Below, in pieces: positions 24,552 through 34,241 of a stretch of 64,000 nt of DNA. The notes under the pieces were generated by a model. That model ran no database searches and had not been told where the DNA came from. It was given only the letters and a program-made list of their open reading frames with translations. The stretch's first letter is position 1. Every line of letters starts with the position of its first letter. The stretch comes from Pseudomonadota bacterium (GTDB taxonomy: Bacteria; Pseudomonadota; Gammaproteobacteria; Burkholderiales; Burkholderiaceae_C): positions 1 to 64,000 of the forward strand of contig JAJZVU010000006.1 of the NCBI GenBank assembly GCA_021845505.1, written 5' to 3'. Both the position numbers and the translations under genes were made by a program.

Positions 24552-25609
24552 ATCCCCCCGTGTTCATCATCGCCGAGGCCGGAGTCAACCACAACGGCCG
24601 GCTCGACCTGGCGCTGGCGCTGGTCGACGCCGCCGCGGCGGCCGGCGCCGACGCGGTCAAGTTCCAGACCTTCCGCGCCGAGGACCTGGTGGCCCCCGGA
24701 ACCTCCACCGTCGGCTATCAGCAGCAGCACACCGGCCACACCGACCAGCTGCAGATGCTGCGCACCCTGGAACTGGGTCTCGAGCAGTTCCAGGCGGTGG
24801 CGCAGCGCTGCCGCGAGCGGGGCATCGAGTTCATGTCGACCCCCTTCTCGGAGGCGGCGGTCGAGGAACTGCAGCTGCTGGGGGTGCGACGGCTGAAGCT
24901 TCCGTCGGGGGAGATCACCAACCGCCCGCTGCTGCAGAAGGCCGCCTCCACGCGCCTGCCGCTGCTGCTGTCGACCGGCATGGCCACCCTCGACGAAGTG
25001 GCCGAGGCGCTGCACTGGATCGACGAGGTCTGGCAGCACGGCAGCGCGCCGCGCGCCGCGCCGCCGCTGGCGCAGCCGCTGGTGCTGCTGCACTGCACCT
25101 CGGCCTACCCGGCGCCCGACGAATCGCTGAACCTGCTGGCGCTGCGCCAGCTGGCCGCGCACTGCCGGGTCGCGGTGGGCTACTCCGACCACAGCCTGGG
25201 CAACACCGCGGCGCTGGCCGCCGTGGCGCTGGGCGCGGTGGTGGTCGAAAAGCACATCACCGTCGACCGCCGCCTGCCCGGGCCCGACCACGCGGCGTCG
25301 AGCGAAATCGCCGAGTTCGCCGAACTGGTGCGCGAGCTGCGCAGGCTGCCGCGGATGCTGGGCGACGGCATCAAGTCCCCGCAGCCGCAGGAAATGCAGG
25401 CGCGCGAACTGGCGCGCCGCAGCGTGGTGCTGGGCGGCGCGCGCGCGGCCGGCAGCGTGCTCGAGCGAGCCGACCTGCAGCTGCGGCGCCCCGGCAGCGG
25501 AATCGCGCCGCGCGACCTGGACGCCGTGGTCGGGCGCCGGCTGGCGCGCGAGCTGCCGGCCGGGCATGTGCTGCAGTGGTCGGACCTGCTGCCGGGCGGC
25601 GATGGCTGA
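24548..25609 (+). CDS. legI: N-acylneuraminate/legionaminate synthase, LegI/NeuB family
   Basis: A 353-residue TIM-barrel aldol synthase that condenses phosphoenolpyruvate with a 2-acetamido-mannose-type sugar. Diagnostic pieces are IIAEAGVNHNGRLDLA, DAVKFQTFRAEDLV, FMSTPFSEAAVEEL, KLPSGEITNRPLL, the HCTSAYP strand, VGYSDHSLG and EKHITVDRRLPGPDHAAS. The last 60 residues form the SAF (antifreeze-like) domain that caps the active site (RSVVLG to VLQWSDL). It is joined by ATGA overlap to legF and by an 8-base overlap to legG, so the three are translationally coupled. Its likely substrate is 2,4-diacetamido-2,4,6-trideoxymannose. Confidence 0.9.
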   Translation: MNPPVFIIAEAGVNHNGRLDLALALVDAAAAAGADAVKFQTFRAEDLVAPGTSTVGYQQQHTGHTDQLQMLRTLELGLEQFQAVAQRCRERGIEFMSTPFSEAAVEELQLLGVRRLKLPSGEITNRPLLQKAASTRLPLLLSTGMATLDEVAEALHWIDEVWQHGSAPRAAPPLAQPLVLLHCTSAYPAPDESLNLLALRQLAAHCRVAVGYSDHSLGNTAALAAVALGAVVVEKHITVDRRLPGPDHAASSEIAEFAELVRELRRLPRMLGDGIKSPQPQEMQARELARRSVVLGGARAAGSVLERADLQLRRPGSGIAPRDLDAVVGRRLARELPAGHVLQWSDLLPGGDG

Positions 25610-26756
25610 GCGCAGGCGCATCCTCTACCTGAGCGGCACGCGCGCCGATTTCGGGCTCATGCGCCAGGCCCTGCTGGGCATCGCCGCCCACCCGCGGCTG
25701 GAACTGGCGGTGGCGGTCACCGGAATGCATCTGTGCCGGGAGTTCGGTCACACCGTGGACGAGATCGAGGCCAGCGGGCTGCCCATCGCCGCGCGCATCC
25801 CCACCGACGTGGCCGGGCGCGACCGCTCGGCGATGGCACGCGCGGTCGCGCAGACCCTGCTCGGGGTGAGCGCCGAGCTGCAGCGCGGCGCGTGGGACGC
25901 GCTGCTGCTGCTCGGCGACCGCGGCGAGATGCTCGCCGGCGCCACCGCCGCGCTGCACCTGGGGGTGCCCAGCGTGCACGTGCACGGCGGCGAGCGCTCG
26001 GGCACCGTCGACGAGCCGATGCGCCACGCCATCTCCCAGCTCGCCTGCTACCACTTCACCGCCACCTTCGAGTCGCGCGAGCGCCTGCTGGCGATGGGCC
26101 AGGCGCCGCAGCGGGTGTTCGTCGTAGGAGCCCCCGGGCTGGACGACATCGCCGAGCACGCGCAGGCGCCGCGCCCGCCGGAGCTGGCCGGGATCGGGGT
26201 CGACCCGCAGCGGCCGTACGTGCTGGTGGTGTTCCACCCGGTGGTGCAGCAGGCCGAGCAGGCCGGCGCGCAGACCGAGCAGGTGCTGCAGGGCCTGCTC
26301 GAGGCGGGCGGCGGGAGCGATTTCGACGTGGTCTGGATGGCCCCCAACGCCGACGCCGGCTCGGCCGCCATCGAGCGGGTGCTGGAGCGGCGGCCGGCCG
26401 CGGCGGCGGGCTGGCGCCGGCTGCTGCACCTGCCGCGGCCGCAGTACCTGGCCGCGCTGCATCACGCCATCGCGCTGGTCGGCAACTCGTCGTCGGGAAT
26501 CATCGAGGCGGCCAGCCTGGGCACTCCGGTGCTGGACATCGGGCTGCGCCAGCACCTGCGCGAGCGCAACCCCGGCGTGGTGTCGCTGGAGCCGCGCGCC
26601 GCCGACATCGCCGCCGCGCTGCGCGGACTGCGCGGCCAGCCGCGGCCGTCCACGCATAATGTGTACGGCGACGGCCGCGCCGGTCAGCGCATCGCCGCGC
26701 TGCTGGCCAGCCTCGACCTCGACCCGGGGCTGACCCACAAGACCCTGAGCTATTGA
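25602..26756 (+). CDS. legG: UDP-sugar hydrolysing 2-epimerase, LegG/NeuC family
   Basis: A 384-residue GT-B-fold enzyme that removes UDP and inverts C2, giving the free mannose-configured sugar for LegI. Seen: RRILYLSGTRADFGLM at the N-terminus (NeuC-type GTRAD), LLLGDRGEMLAGA, HVHGGERSGTVDEPMRHAISQLA with the active-site histidine and aspartate region, VVFHPV, and GNSSSGIIEAASLGTPVLDIG for UDP binding. In the Legionella-type pathway the substrate is UDP-diacetylbacillosamine, which LegB, LegC and LegH of this operon would supply. It starts inside the end of legI. Confidence 0.88.
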   Translation: MAERRRILYLSGTRADFGLMRQALLGIAAHPRLELAVAVTGMHLCREFGHTVDEIEASGLPIAARIPTDVAGRDRSAMARAVAQTLLGVSAELQRGAWDALLLLGDRGEMLAGATAALHLGVPSVHVHGGERSGTVDEPMRHAISQLACYHFTATFESRERLLAMGQAPQRVFVVGAPGLDDIAEHAQAPRPPELAGIGVDPQRPYVLVVFHPVVQQAEQAGAQTEQVLQGLLEAGGGSDFDVVWMAPNADAGSAAIERVLERRPAAAAGWRRLLHLPRPQYLAALHHAIALVGNSSSGIIEAASLGTPVLDIGLRQHLRERNPGVVSLEPRAADIAAALRGLRGQPRPSTHNVYGDGRAGQRIAALLASLDLDPGLTHKTLSY

Positions 26757-26764
26757 AGGCGAGC

Positions 26765-27466
26765 GTGAACCCCCCGACCACCGCGTCCCCCCCGACCGCC
26801 GCGCCCACCGCGCCGGCCGACGCGCCGCTGCTGGTGGTGTTCGGCGCGGGCGGCCACGGCCGCGTCGCCGCCGATGCGGCGCTGGCCTGCGGGCGCTGGC
26901 GCGCGGTGCTGGCCTGCGACCGGCGCGAAGACCTGTGGGGCGGCGAATTGCTGCCCGGGGTGACGGTGCTGTCGCCGGCTGCGCTGCGCGACCTGCCGCA
27001 ACCCTGGGAACTGCACGTGGCCATCGGCGACAACCTGTCGCGCCGGCGCGAGGCGCTGGCGCTGCGCGCCGGCGAGGCCGCCCGCGCGACGCTGGCCAGC
27101 GTCGCGCACCCGATGGCCGCGGTGGCGGCCACCGCGCGCATCGCCCCCGGCTGCCTGCTGGCCGCGCACTGCGTGGTCGGCCCGGCGGCGGTGCTGGGCG
27201 AAGGCAGCGTGGTCAACCACACCGCGGTGGTCGACCACGACTGCCGCCTGGACGCGTGGAGCCATGTCGCTCCGGGGGCGCGGCTGGGCGGCGGAGTGCG
27301 CGTCGGCGAGGCGGCGCTGGTGGGCTCGGGCAGCACCGTGCTGCGCGGCCTGCGCCTGGGCGCCGGCTGCGTGCTGGGCGCCGGCGCCGTGCTGCTCGAG
27401 GACCTGCCCGACGACGCGCGCTGGGCCGGAGTGCCGGCGCGCCCGACCCGCGATGCCGCGGCCTGA
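26765..27466 (+). CDS. legH: Sugar O/N-acetyltransferase, LegH/NeuD/PglD family
   Basis: A 233-residue left-handed beta-helix acetyltransferase. An N-terminal Rossmann-like domain (LLVVFGAGGHGRVAADAAL) precedes hexapeptide repeats from about residue 115 (ARIAPGCLLAAHCVVGPAAVLGEGSVVNHTAVVDHDCRL), the family hallmark, with the catalytic histidine in VVDHDC. It would acetylate the 4-amino group of the UDP-sugar made by LegB and LegC to give UDP-diacetylbacillosamine. I chose the GTG at 26765 because AAGG lies just upstream. A TTG at 26753 would restore the 4-base overlap seen elsewhere in the operon and add four residues. Confidence 0.83.
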   Translation: MNPPTTASPPTAAPTAPADAPLLVVFGAGGHGRVAADAALACGRWRAVLACDRREDLWGGELLPGVTVLSPAALRDLPQPWELHVAIGDNLSRRREALALRAGEAARATLASVAHPMAAVAATARIAPGCLLAAHCVVGPAAVLGEGSVVNHTAVVDHDCRLDAWSHVAPGARLGGGVRVGEAALVGSGSTVLRGLRLGAGCVLGAGAVLLEDLPDDARWAGVPARPTRDAAA

Positions 27467-27493
27467 CCAGCGCCGACGAAGGCGCCGAAAGCG

Positions 27494-28986
<1,493 letters not shown>

Positions 28987-28990
<4 letters not shown>

Positions 28991-30867
28991 AGACACCGCT
29001 GGCCTGGTGGCAGCGCGGCTGGCGACGGCTGCTGGCCGACGCCACGCTGGTCGGGCTGGCGTGGCTGGCTGCGTTCGTGTTCCGCTTCAGCCTGCTGCGC
29101 AACAACGCGCCGGCCAACATCGTGCCCATCGTCGCGCTGACCCTGCCGGTGGCGGTGGCGGCATGGATCGCCTCGCTGAGCGCGCTGGGCATCTATCGAT
29201 CGGCCTGGCGCCACGCCAGCGTGCCCGACGTGCTGCGGCTGCTGCGCGGCTGCGCGCTGGCGTCGATCAGCCTGGCCGCCGTGCTGCTGGTGCTGCGGGT
29301 GCCCAACTTCCCGCGCTCCATCGTGCTGATCCACCCGCTGCTGGCGGTCTCCGCTCTGCTCGCGCTGAGGCTGCGGTCGCGGCTGCGCGGCGAGCGCAGC
29401 AGCCGCGAGGCCAGCGAACAGGCGCGACCGCTGCTGTTGCTGGGCAGCGTGGACGAAGCCGCGCCGACGCTGCAGAGCCTGCGGGCCAACCGGCAGTGGC
29501 GGGTGGTCGGGGTCTACAGCCCGCATGCCGGCGAGGCGGGCTCGCGGCTGCACGACCTGCCGGTGCTCGGACCGCCGCAGGCGCTGGACCAGGCGGCGCA
29601 GGAACTCGGCGCGCTGCACGCGCTGGTGGCCGCCAGCGCGGGCTCGGCGGCGCGCCGGCTGCTGCTCGAACAGGCCAGCGGCGCGCGCCTGGCCCTGCTG
29701 GCGCTGCCGCGCGCAGACGAGTGGCTGCAGCCCGACGCCCAGTCTGCGGTGCCGCGCAACCTGGAACTCGACGACCTGCTCGGTCGCGCCGCGGTGCAGC
29801 TCGACGTGCGGGGCCTGTCCGATCTGCTCGCCGGGCAGTGCGTGCTGGTCACCGGGGCCGGCGGATCGATCGGCTCCGAGCTGTGCCGCCAGATCGCGCG
29901 CTTCGGCGTCGGCCGCCTGGTCTGCCTGGATGTGTCGGAATTCGCCATCTACCAGCTCGAGCACGAGCTCAAGGCGCGCCACCCGGAACTGCCGGCGGTG
30001 TTCCTCACCGCCAACGTGCGCGACGCCGAACGGCTGCAGCAACTGCTGCAGCGCGAGCGGCCGGCGCTGGTGTTCCACGCCGCGGCCTACAAGCACGTGC
30101 CGTTGATGGAACAGGACAACGCCATCGAGGCGGTGCGCACCAACGTGCTGGGCACCGTGCATACCGCGCGCGCCGCGGCGCTTTGCGGAGCGCGGCGCTT
30201 CGTGCTGATCTCCACCGACAAGGCCGTCAACCCGACCAATGTGATGGGGGCGAGCAAGCGCCTGGCCGAGCGCGCGCTGCTGGCGCTGTCGCGCCAGCAC
30301 CCCGACACCCGCATGGTGGCGGTGCGCTTCGGCAATGTGCTGGGGTCGAGCGGCAGCGTGGTGCCGCGCTTCGCCCAGCAGATCGCGGCCGGGGGGCCGG
30401 TGACCGTCACCCATCCGGAGATCGTGCGCTACTTCATGACCATTCCCGAGGCGGCCCAGCTGGTGCTGCAGGCCGCGCTGATGGGCGAAAGCGGACAGAT
30501 CTACGTGCTGGACATGGGCGAGCCGGTGCGCATCGTCGAGCTGGCGCGGATGATGATCCGGCTGTCGGGCAAGACCGAGGAGGAGGTTCCGGTGGTGTTC
30601 ACCGGACTGCGCCCCGGCGAGAAGCTGTACGAGGAATTGCTGGCCGACGACGAGACCACCCTGCCCACCCCGCACCCCAAGCTGCGGGTGGCCCGCCACG
30701 GCGACAGCGACGGCCCGGGGGTCGACCTGCAGGCGCTGCGCCTGCGCTTCCAGCCAGGCACGCAAGGCGCGCCCGAGCCCGATGCCCCGACGGTCAAGCA
30801 CTGGCTGGCCGCGCTGGTCCCCGAATACCGCCCGCAGGGCGCCGCCGATCCGCAGGGGTCTCGATGA
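28987..30867 (+). CDS. legB: Membrane UDP-GlcNAc 4,6-dehydratase, LegB/PglF/WbpM family
   Basis: A 626-residue inner-membrane dehydratase making UDP-2-acetamido-2,6-dideoxy-4-keto-glucose. Four hydrophobic helices lie in residues 15-130, a CoA-binding-like Rossmann region at about 150-260 follows, and the SDR domain begins at about 285 with VTGAGGSIGSE (TG at 289-290). The usual YxxxK is replaced by M420 and K424 in STDKAVNPTNVMGASK, which is typical of the PglF/WbpM/FlaA1 long dehydratases and not a defect. It is the committed step for bacillosamine and legionaminic acid. Its ATG overlaps the legC stop (ATGA) and its stop overlaps lolD. Confidence 0.9.
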
Positions 30868-31568
30868 CGCATCCTCAGCAACCATGGGTCCTGCAGGCGC
30901 AGGGCGTGCACAAGCGCTACAGCGGCGGTCCGCAGACGGTGCAGGTGCTGGCCGGCATCGACCTCCGGCTGCAGCGCGGGCACTCGCTGGCGATCACCGG
31001 CGCCTCGGGCTCGGGCAAGAGCACCCTGCTGCACCTGCTGGGCGGGCTGGACGAGGCGGACGCCGGCAGCATCGAGGTCTGCGGCAGGGCGTGGCGCTCG
31101 ATGTCCGCGGCGCAGCAAGGCCAGTGGCGCAACCTGCAGGTGGGTTTCGTCTACCAGTTCCACCACCTGCTGCCCGAGTTCAGCGCGCTGGACAACGTGA
31201 TGATGCCGCTGCGCATTCGTCGGCTGCGCGCGGCGCAGGCGCAGCAGCAGGCCGCGGCGCTGCTCGAGCAGGTCGGGCTGGGCCAGCGCCTGGGCCACCG
31301 GCCGGCCGAGCTGTCGGGCGGCGAGCGCCAGCGCGTCGCGCTGGCACGCGCGCTGGTCACCCGGCCGGCGCTGCTGCTGGCCGACGAACCCACCGGAAAC
31401 CTCGACTCCGATTCGGCCGAGCAGGTGTTCTCCCTGCTCGAGCAGATGGTGCAGCGCCACGGCACCGCGATGGTCCTGGTCACCCACGACCGCGAGTTGG
31501 CGGCGCGCTGCTCGAGCATGCTCGAACTGCACCACGGCAGCCTGCGGGAGGCCGCGCGCGCCGCCTGA
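30864..31568 (+). CDS. lolD: Lipoprotein-releasing ABC ATPase LolD
   Basis: A 234-residue ATPase of the MacB/LolD group. Walker A GASGSGKST, LolD-type Q-loop VGFVYQFHHLLPEFSALDNVMMPL, signature LSGGERQRVALARAL, Walker B LLLADEPTGNLD, and H-loop LVTHD are all present. It would power LolCE, which passes lipoproteins to LolA. The LolC/LolE membrane partner is not in the window, although lolC and lolD are normally adjacent. Instead lolD is the last gene of the glycan operon, with a 4-base overlap with legB. recJ, often found near lolD in betaproteobacteria, is 2.7 kb further on, on the other strand. The name follows the Q-loop motif; a related exporter ATPase is possible. Confidence 0.82.
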   Translation: MTHPQQPWVLQAQGVHKRYSGGPQTVQVLAGIDLRLQRGHSLAITGASGSGKSTLLHLLGGLDEADAGSIEVCGRAWRSMSAAQQGQWRNLQVGFVYQFHHLLPEFSALDNVMMPLRIRRLRAAQAQQQAAALLEQVGLGQRLGHRPAELSGGERQRVALARALVTRPALLLADEPTGNLDSDSAEQVFSLLEQMVQRHGTAMVLVTHDRELAARCSSMLELHHGSLREAARAA

Positions 31569-31579
31569 ACGCCGCGCGC

Positions 31580-34189
31580 TCAGCGCTGGGCGCGCAGGTA
31601 GTCGCCGGCGCAGCGCAACAGGTGGTCCATCGCCGATTGGGTCATCGCGTCGTCGGCGTCGGGGCCGGCGGCGACCCAGTCGCGGACCATGGCGTACAGC
31701 TCGGCATAGGCCATCGCCAGCGGATGCTGCGCGCTCAGCCCGGCGCTTCTCAGCCAGCGGCCCACCGCGCCTTCGGCCGGGCCGCGGCTCATGATCAGCG
31801 CGGGCTTGGGCTCGGGGTAGTGGCGAGCGATCAGCAGGTCGGTGTCCAGCGCCACCAGCTGCTCGGCCACGCAGCTGAGCAACCCGGGCTGCAGCGCGTG
31901 GCGTCGCGGCTGCAGCGCGGCCAGCCAGGCCTCGAAGGCCTCGGCAGGCATCGGGCGGGCGATCCCCCAGCCCTGCGCCTGCGGCACCCGCAATGCGCGC
32001 AGCGCGTCGACGATGTCGGGGGTCTCGGCACCCTCGGCGACGAAGTCCACGCCGAGGCCGCGCGCCAGCTGCGCCAGGCTTTGCACGAAGCGCAGGTCCT
32101 GCGGATTGTCGGCCAGGCCGCGGATGAACCCCTGGTCGAGCTTGATGATGTCGATCGGCAGTTCCTTCACCCGCAGCAGCGACGAATAGGCGCTGCCGAC
32201 GTCGTCGAGGGCGATGCGGCAGCCGAAGCTGCGCAGCGCGGCCAGCGTGTCCTGGGCCGAGGTGAAGGACAGGAAGTCATTGTGCTCGAGCAGCTCCAGC
32301 ACCATGCGCTGCGGCGCCAGGCCGGTGCTGGCGGCGACCTCGCGCACCGTGTCCAGCGCCTCGCCGGAGGCCAGCAGCAGCGGATCGATGTTGACCGCCA
32401 CCGCCAGTTCGGCGCCCAGCTGGCGCTGCCAGCGCAAGGCGTCGAGCGCCGCCTGGCGCAGCACGGCCACCGTCATCGAGACCAGGCCGTCGCGACCGAG
32501 CTGATGGATGAAGTCCAGCGGCGCGATCAGGCCGCCGTGGCCGTCGTCCAGGCGCGCCAGCGCCTCGACCTCGATCACCCGCCAGCTCGCCATGTCGACC
32601 ACGGGCTGGTAGTGCACCCGCAGGCCGCCGTGGGCCATGCGCTCGCGCACCAGCCGCAGGTGGTGGTAGCGATCGCGATCGACCTGCGGCTGGTACAGCC
32701 GCCAGAACGGCGCGTCGCCGCTGCGAGGCTGGCGCTTGATGGCGTACAGCGCCTGGTCGGCGTGGCGCAGCAGCTCGTCGGGCTCGCTCGCGTCGTCCGG
32801 ATAGACCGTCAGGCCCAGGCTCGCGCGCACCTGGATGACCGTTTCGCCGGGCGGCAGGGTGACCGGCTCGGAGATGCACTGGCGGATGCGCACCAGCGCC
32901 GGCTCGAGGTCCTCGCGCGCGACCAGCCCCTGCATGACCAGCACGATCTCGTCGCCGCCGAGGCGGGCGATCATGTCGGACGAACGCACCGCTTCCACCA
33001 GCCGCGCCGCCACCGCGCGCAGCAGCGCGTCGCCCGCGGCGTGGCCGTGGTTGTCGTTGATCTGCCGGAAATCGTCGAAATTGAGGATGCCGACCGCGAC
33101 GAAACCGCCTTGGGTATCGACCTGCGCCAGCAGTTCCTGCAGCCGCAGCCGCAGGCCGCGGCGGTTCAGCAGGCCGGTCAGCGGATCGTGCTCGGCCAGC
33201 CACGAGATGTGGTGCTGTTCCTGCTGCAGCCGGCGCCGCAGGTCGAAGGCGTCCAGCGCGTGCCCGAGCAGTCGGGCCACCCGTTCGAGCAGCTCCAGCA
33301 CCCCGGGGGTGAAGGCGTCGGCCTCGGTCGACAACACGCCGAACAGCGCCCAGCGGTGTCCTCCGCGCAGCACCGGCAGCATCGCCGCCGACTGCACGCC
33401 GATGCGCTGCATGGCCTGGCCGTAGAGGGTCAGCGAGGCCTCGTCGGCGTAGCGGTTGGTGTAGTGCGCCCGGCGGGTATTCCAGGCGCGGCCGGCCAGG
33501 CTGTGCTCGGCCTGCTCGCCCAGCACCGGCGGCCGCCACCAGTCTTCGCTGACATGCAAGCTGCCGGCCTGCGCCAGCAGGTCGAGGTAACCGTGCTGGC
33601 CGGCGCGGCCGACCAGCACGGCTTGGAACATTCCCGAATCGGCCAGGCGCTCGCAGGCTCTTTGCAGCATGTCGCCGAGGTCGCCGCCGGCCAGCACCAG
33701 GTCCTCCTCGGCCAGCAGCGCCCGGTAGAGTTCGCGCAGCACGCGGTGCTCGTGCTGCGCGGTGCGCAGCTCGCTGACGTCGAGCAGCAGGCCGAGAAAG
33801 TAGCGCGCTCGCCCGGCCGGCTCGCCGGGCTGCGGCAGCGGCTGCAGCGACAGCGAGATCCAGCAGTCGGTTCCGTCGGGTCGGCGGTTGCGCAGCTCGA
33901 CCTGGCAGCGCCGCCCCTGCGCCAGCGCCGCGCGCACCTGCTGCAGCGCCGGCTGGTCGTCGCGCCCCTGCGCGATCCAGCGCGCACCGGCTCCCAGCGA
34001 GTCCTCGGCGCGCACCCCGGTGAGCCGGCAGTACGCGGCGTTGACGTACAACAGCGGGTAGTCGCTGTGGCGGGCGTCGACCAGCATCACGCCGAGGTCC
34101 AGGCCGTCCAGCCATGCCGGCGCCGCTCCGTCGGCGCCCAGGGCGGCGGCGAGGATGGAAGCCAGCGAACTCGGCGGCGCCTGCATCAT
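31580..34189 (-). CDS. PAS-GAF-GGDEF-EAL cyclic-di-GMP signalling protein
   Basis: An 869-residue soluble protein. A PAS domain (about 25-130, YPLLYVNAAYCRLTGV), a GAF-like domain (about 150-320), GGDEF (about 335-500) and EAL (about 515-755) are followed by a 110-residue helical tail with no family I recognise. The diguanylate cyclase site reads RLGGDEI, with Ile in place of Phe, and an intact RxxD inhibitory site (RSSD) lies five residues before it. The phosphodiesterase part keeps EVEALARL, DDVGSAYSSL, KLDQGFI and AEGAE, so hydrolysis of c-di-GMP is likely the main activity. It has no membrane segment. The start is the first of two ATGs (34189, 34186). It is convergent with lolD. Confidence 0.87.
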   Translation of the reverse strand: MMQAPPSSLASILAAALGADGAAPAWLDGLDLGVMLVDARHSDYPLLYVNAAYCRLTGVRAEDSLGAGARWIAQGRDDQPALQQVRAALAQGRRCQVELRNRRPDGTDCWISLSLQPLPQPGEPAGRARYFLGLLLDVSELRTAQHEHRVLRELYRALLAEEDLVLAGGDLGDMLQRACERLADSGMFQAVLVGRAGQHGYLDLLAQAGSLHVSEDWWRPPVLGEQAEHSLAGRAWNTRRAHYTNRYADEASLTLYGQAMQRIGVQSAAMLPVLRGGHRWALFGVLSTEADAFTPGVLELLERVARLLGHALDAFDLRRRLQQEQHHISWLAEHDPLTGLLNRRGLRLRLQELLAQVDTQGGFVAVGILNFDDFRQINDNHGHAAGDALLRAVAARLVEAVRSSDMIARLGGDEIVLVMQGLVAREDLEPALVRIRQCISEPVTLPPGETVIQVRASLGLTVYPDDASEPDELLRHADQALYAIKRQPRSGDAPFWRLYQPQVDRDRYHHLRLVRERMAHGGLRVHYQPVVDMASWRVIEVEALARLDDGHGGLIAPLDFIHQLGRDGLVSMTVAVLRQAALDALRWQRQLGAELAVAVNIDPLLLASGEALDTVREVAASTGLAPQRMVLELLEHNDFLSFTSAQDTLAALRSFGCRIALDDVGSAYSSLLRVKELPIDIIKLDQGFIRGLADNPQDLRFVQSLAQLARGLGVDFVAEGAETPDIVDALRALRVPQAQGWGIARPMPAEAFEAWLAALQPRRHALQPGLLSCVAEQLVALDTDLLIARHYPEPKPALIMSRGPAEGAVGRWLRSAGLSAQHPLAMAYAELYAMVRDWVAAGPDADDAMTQSAMDHLLRCAGDYLRAQR

Positions 34190-34241
34190 GGGCACAGCAT
34201 AGCCGTTCCGCGCCCCGCTGCGTACCGCCGTGCGCGAGCCC

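Noticed and set aside
23838-26756. Reading legF-legI-legG as sialic acid genes neuA-neuB-neuC
   Set aside because: The same operon has a PglF/LegB dehydratase, a PglE/LegC aminotransferase and a NeuD/PglD-type acetyltransferase, which sialic acid synthesis does not need.
26753-26764. TTG start for legH that overlaps the legG stop
   Set aside because: It has no ribosome site, whereas the GTG at 26765 follows AAGG. Not excluded, because overlaps are the rule in this operon.
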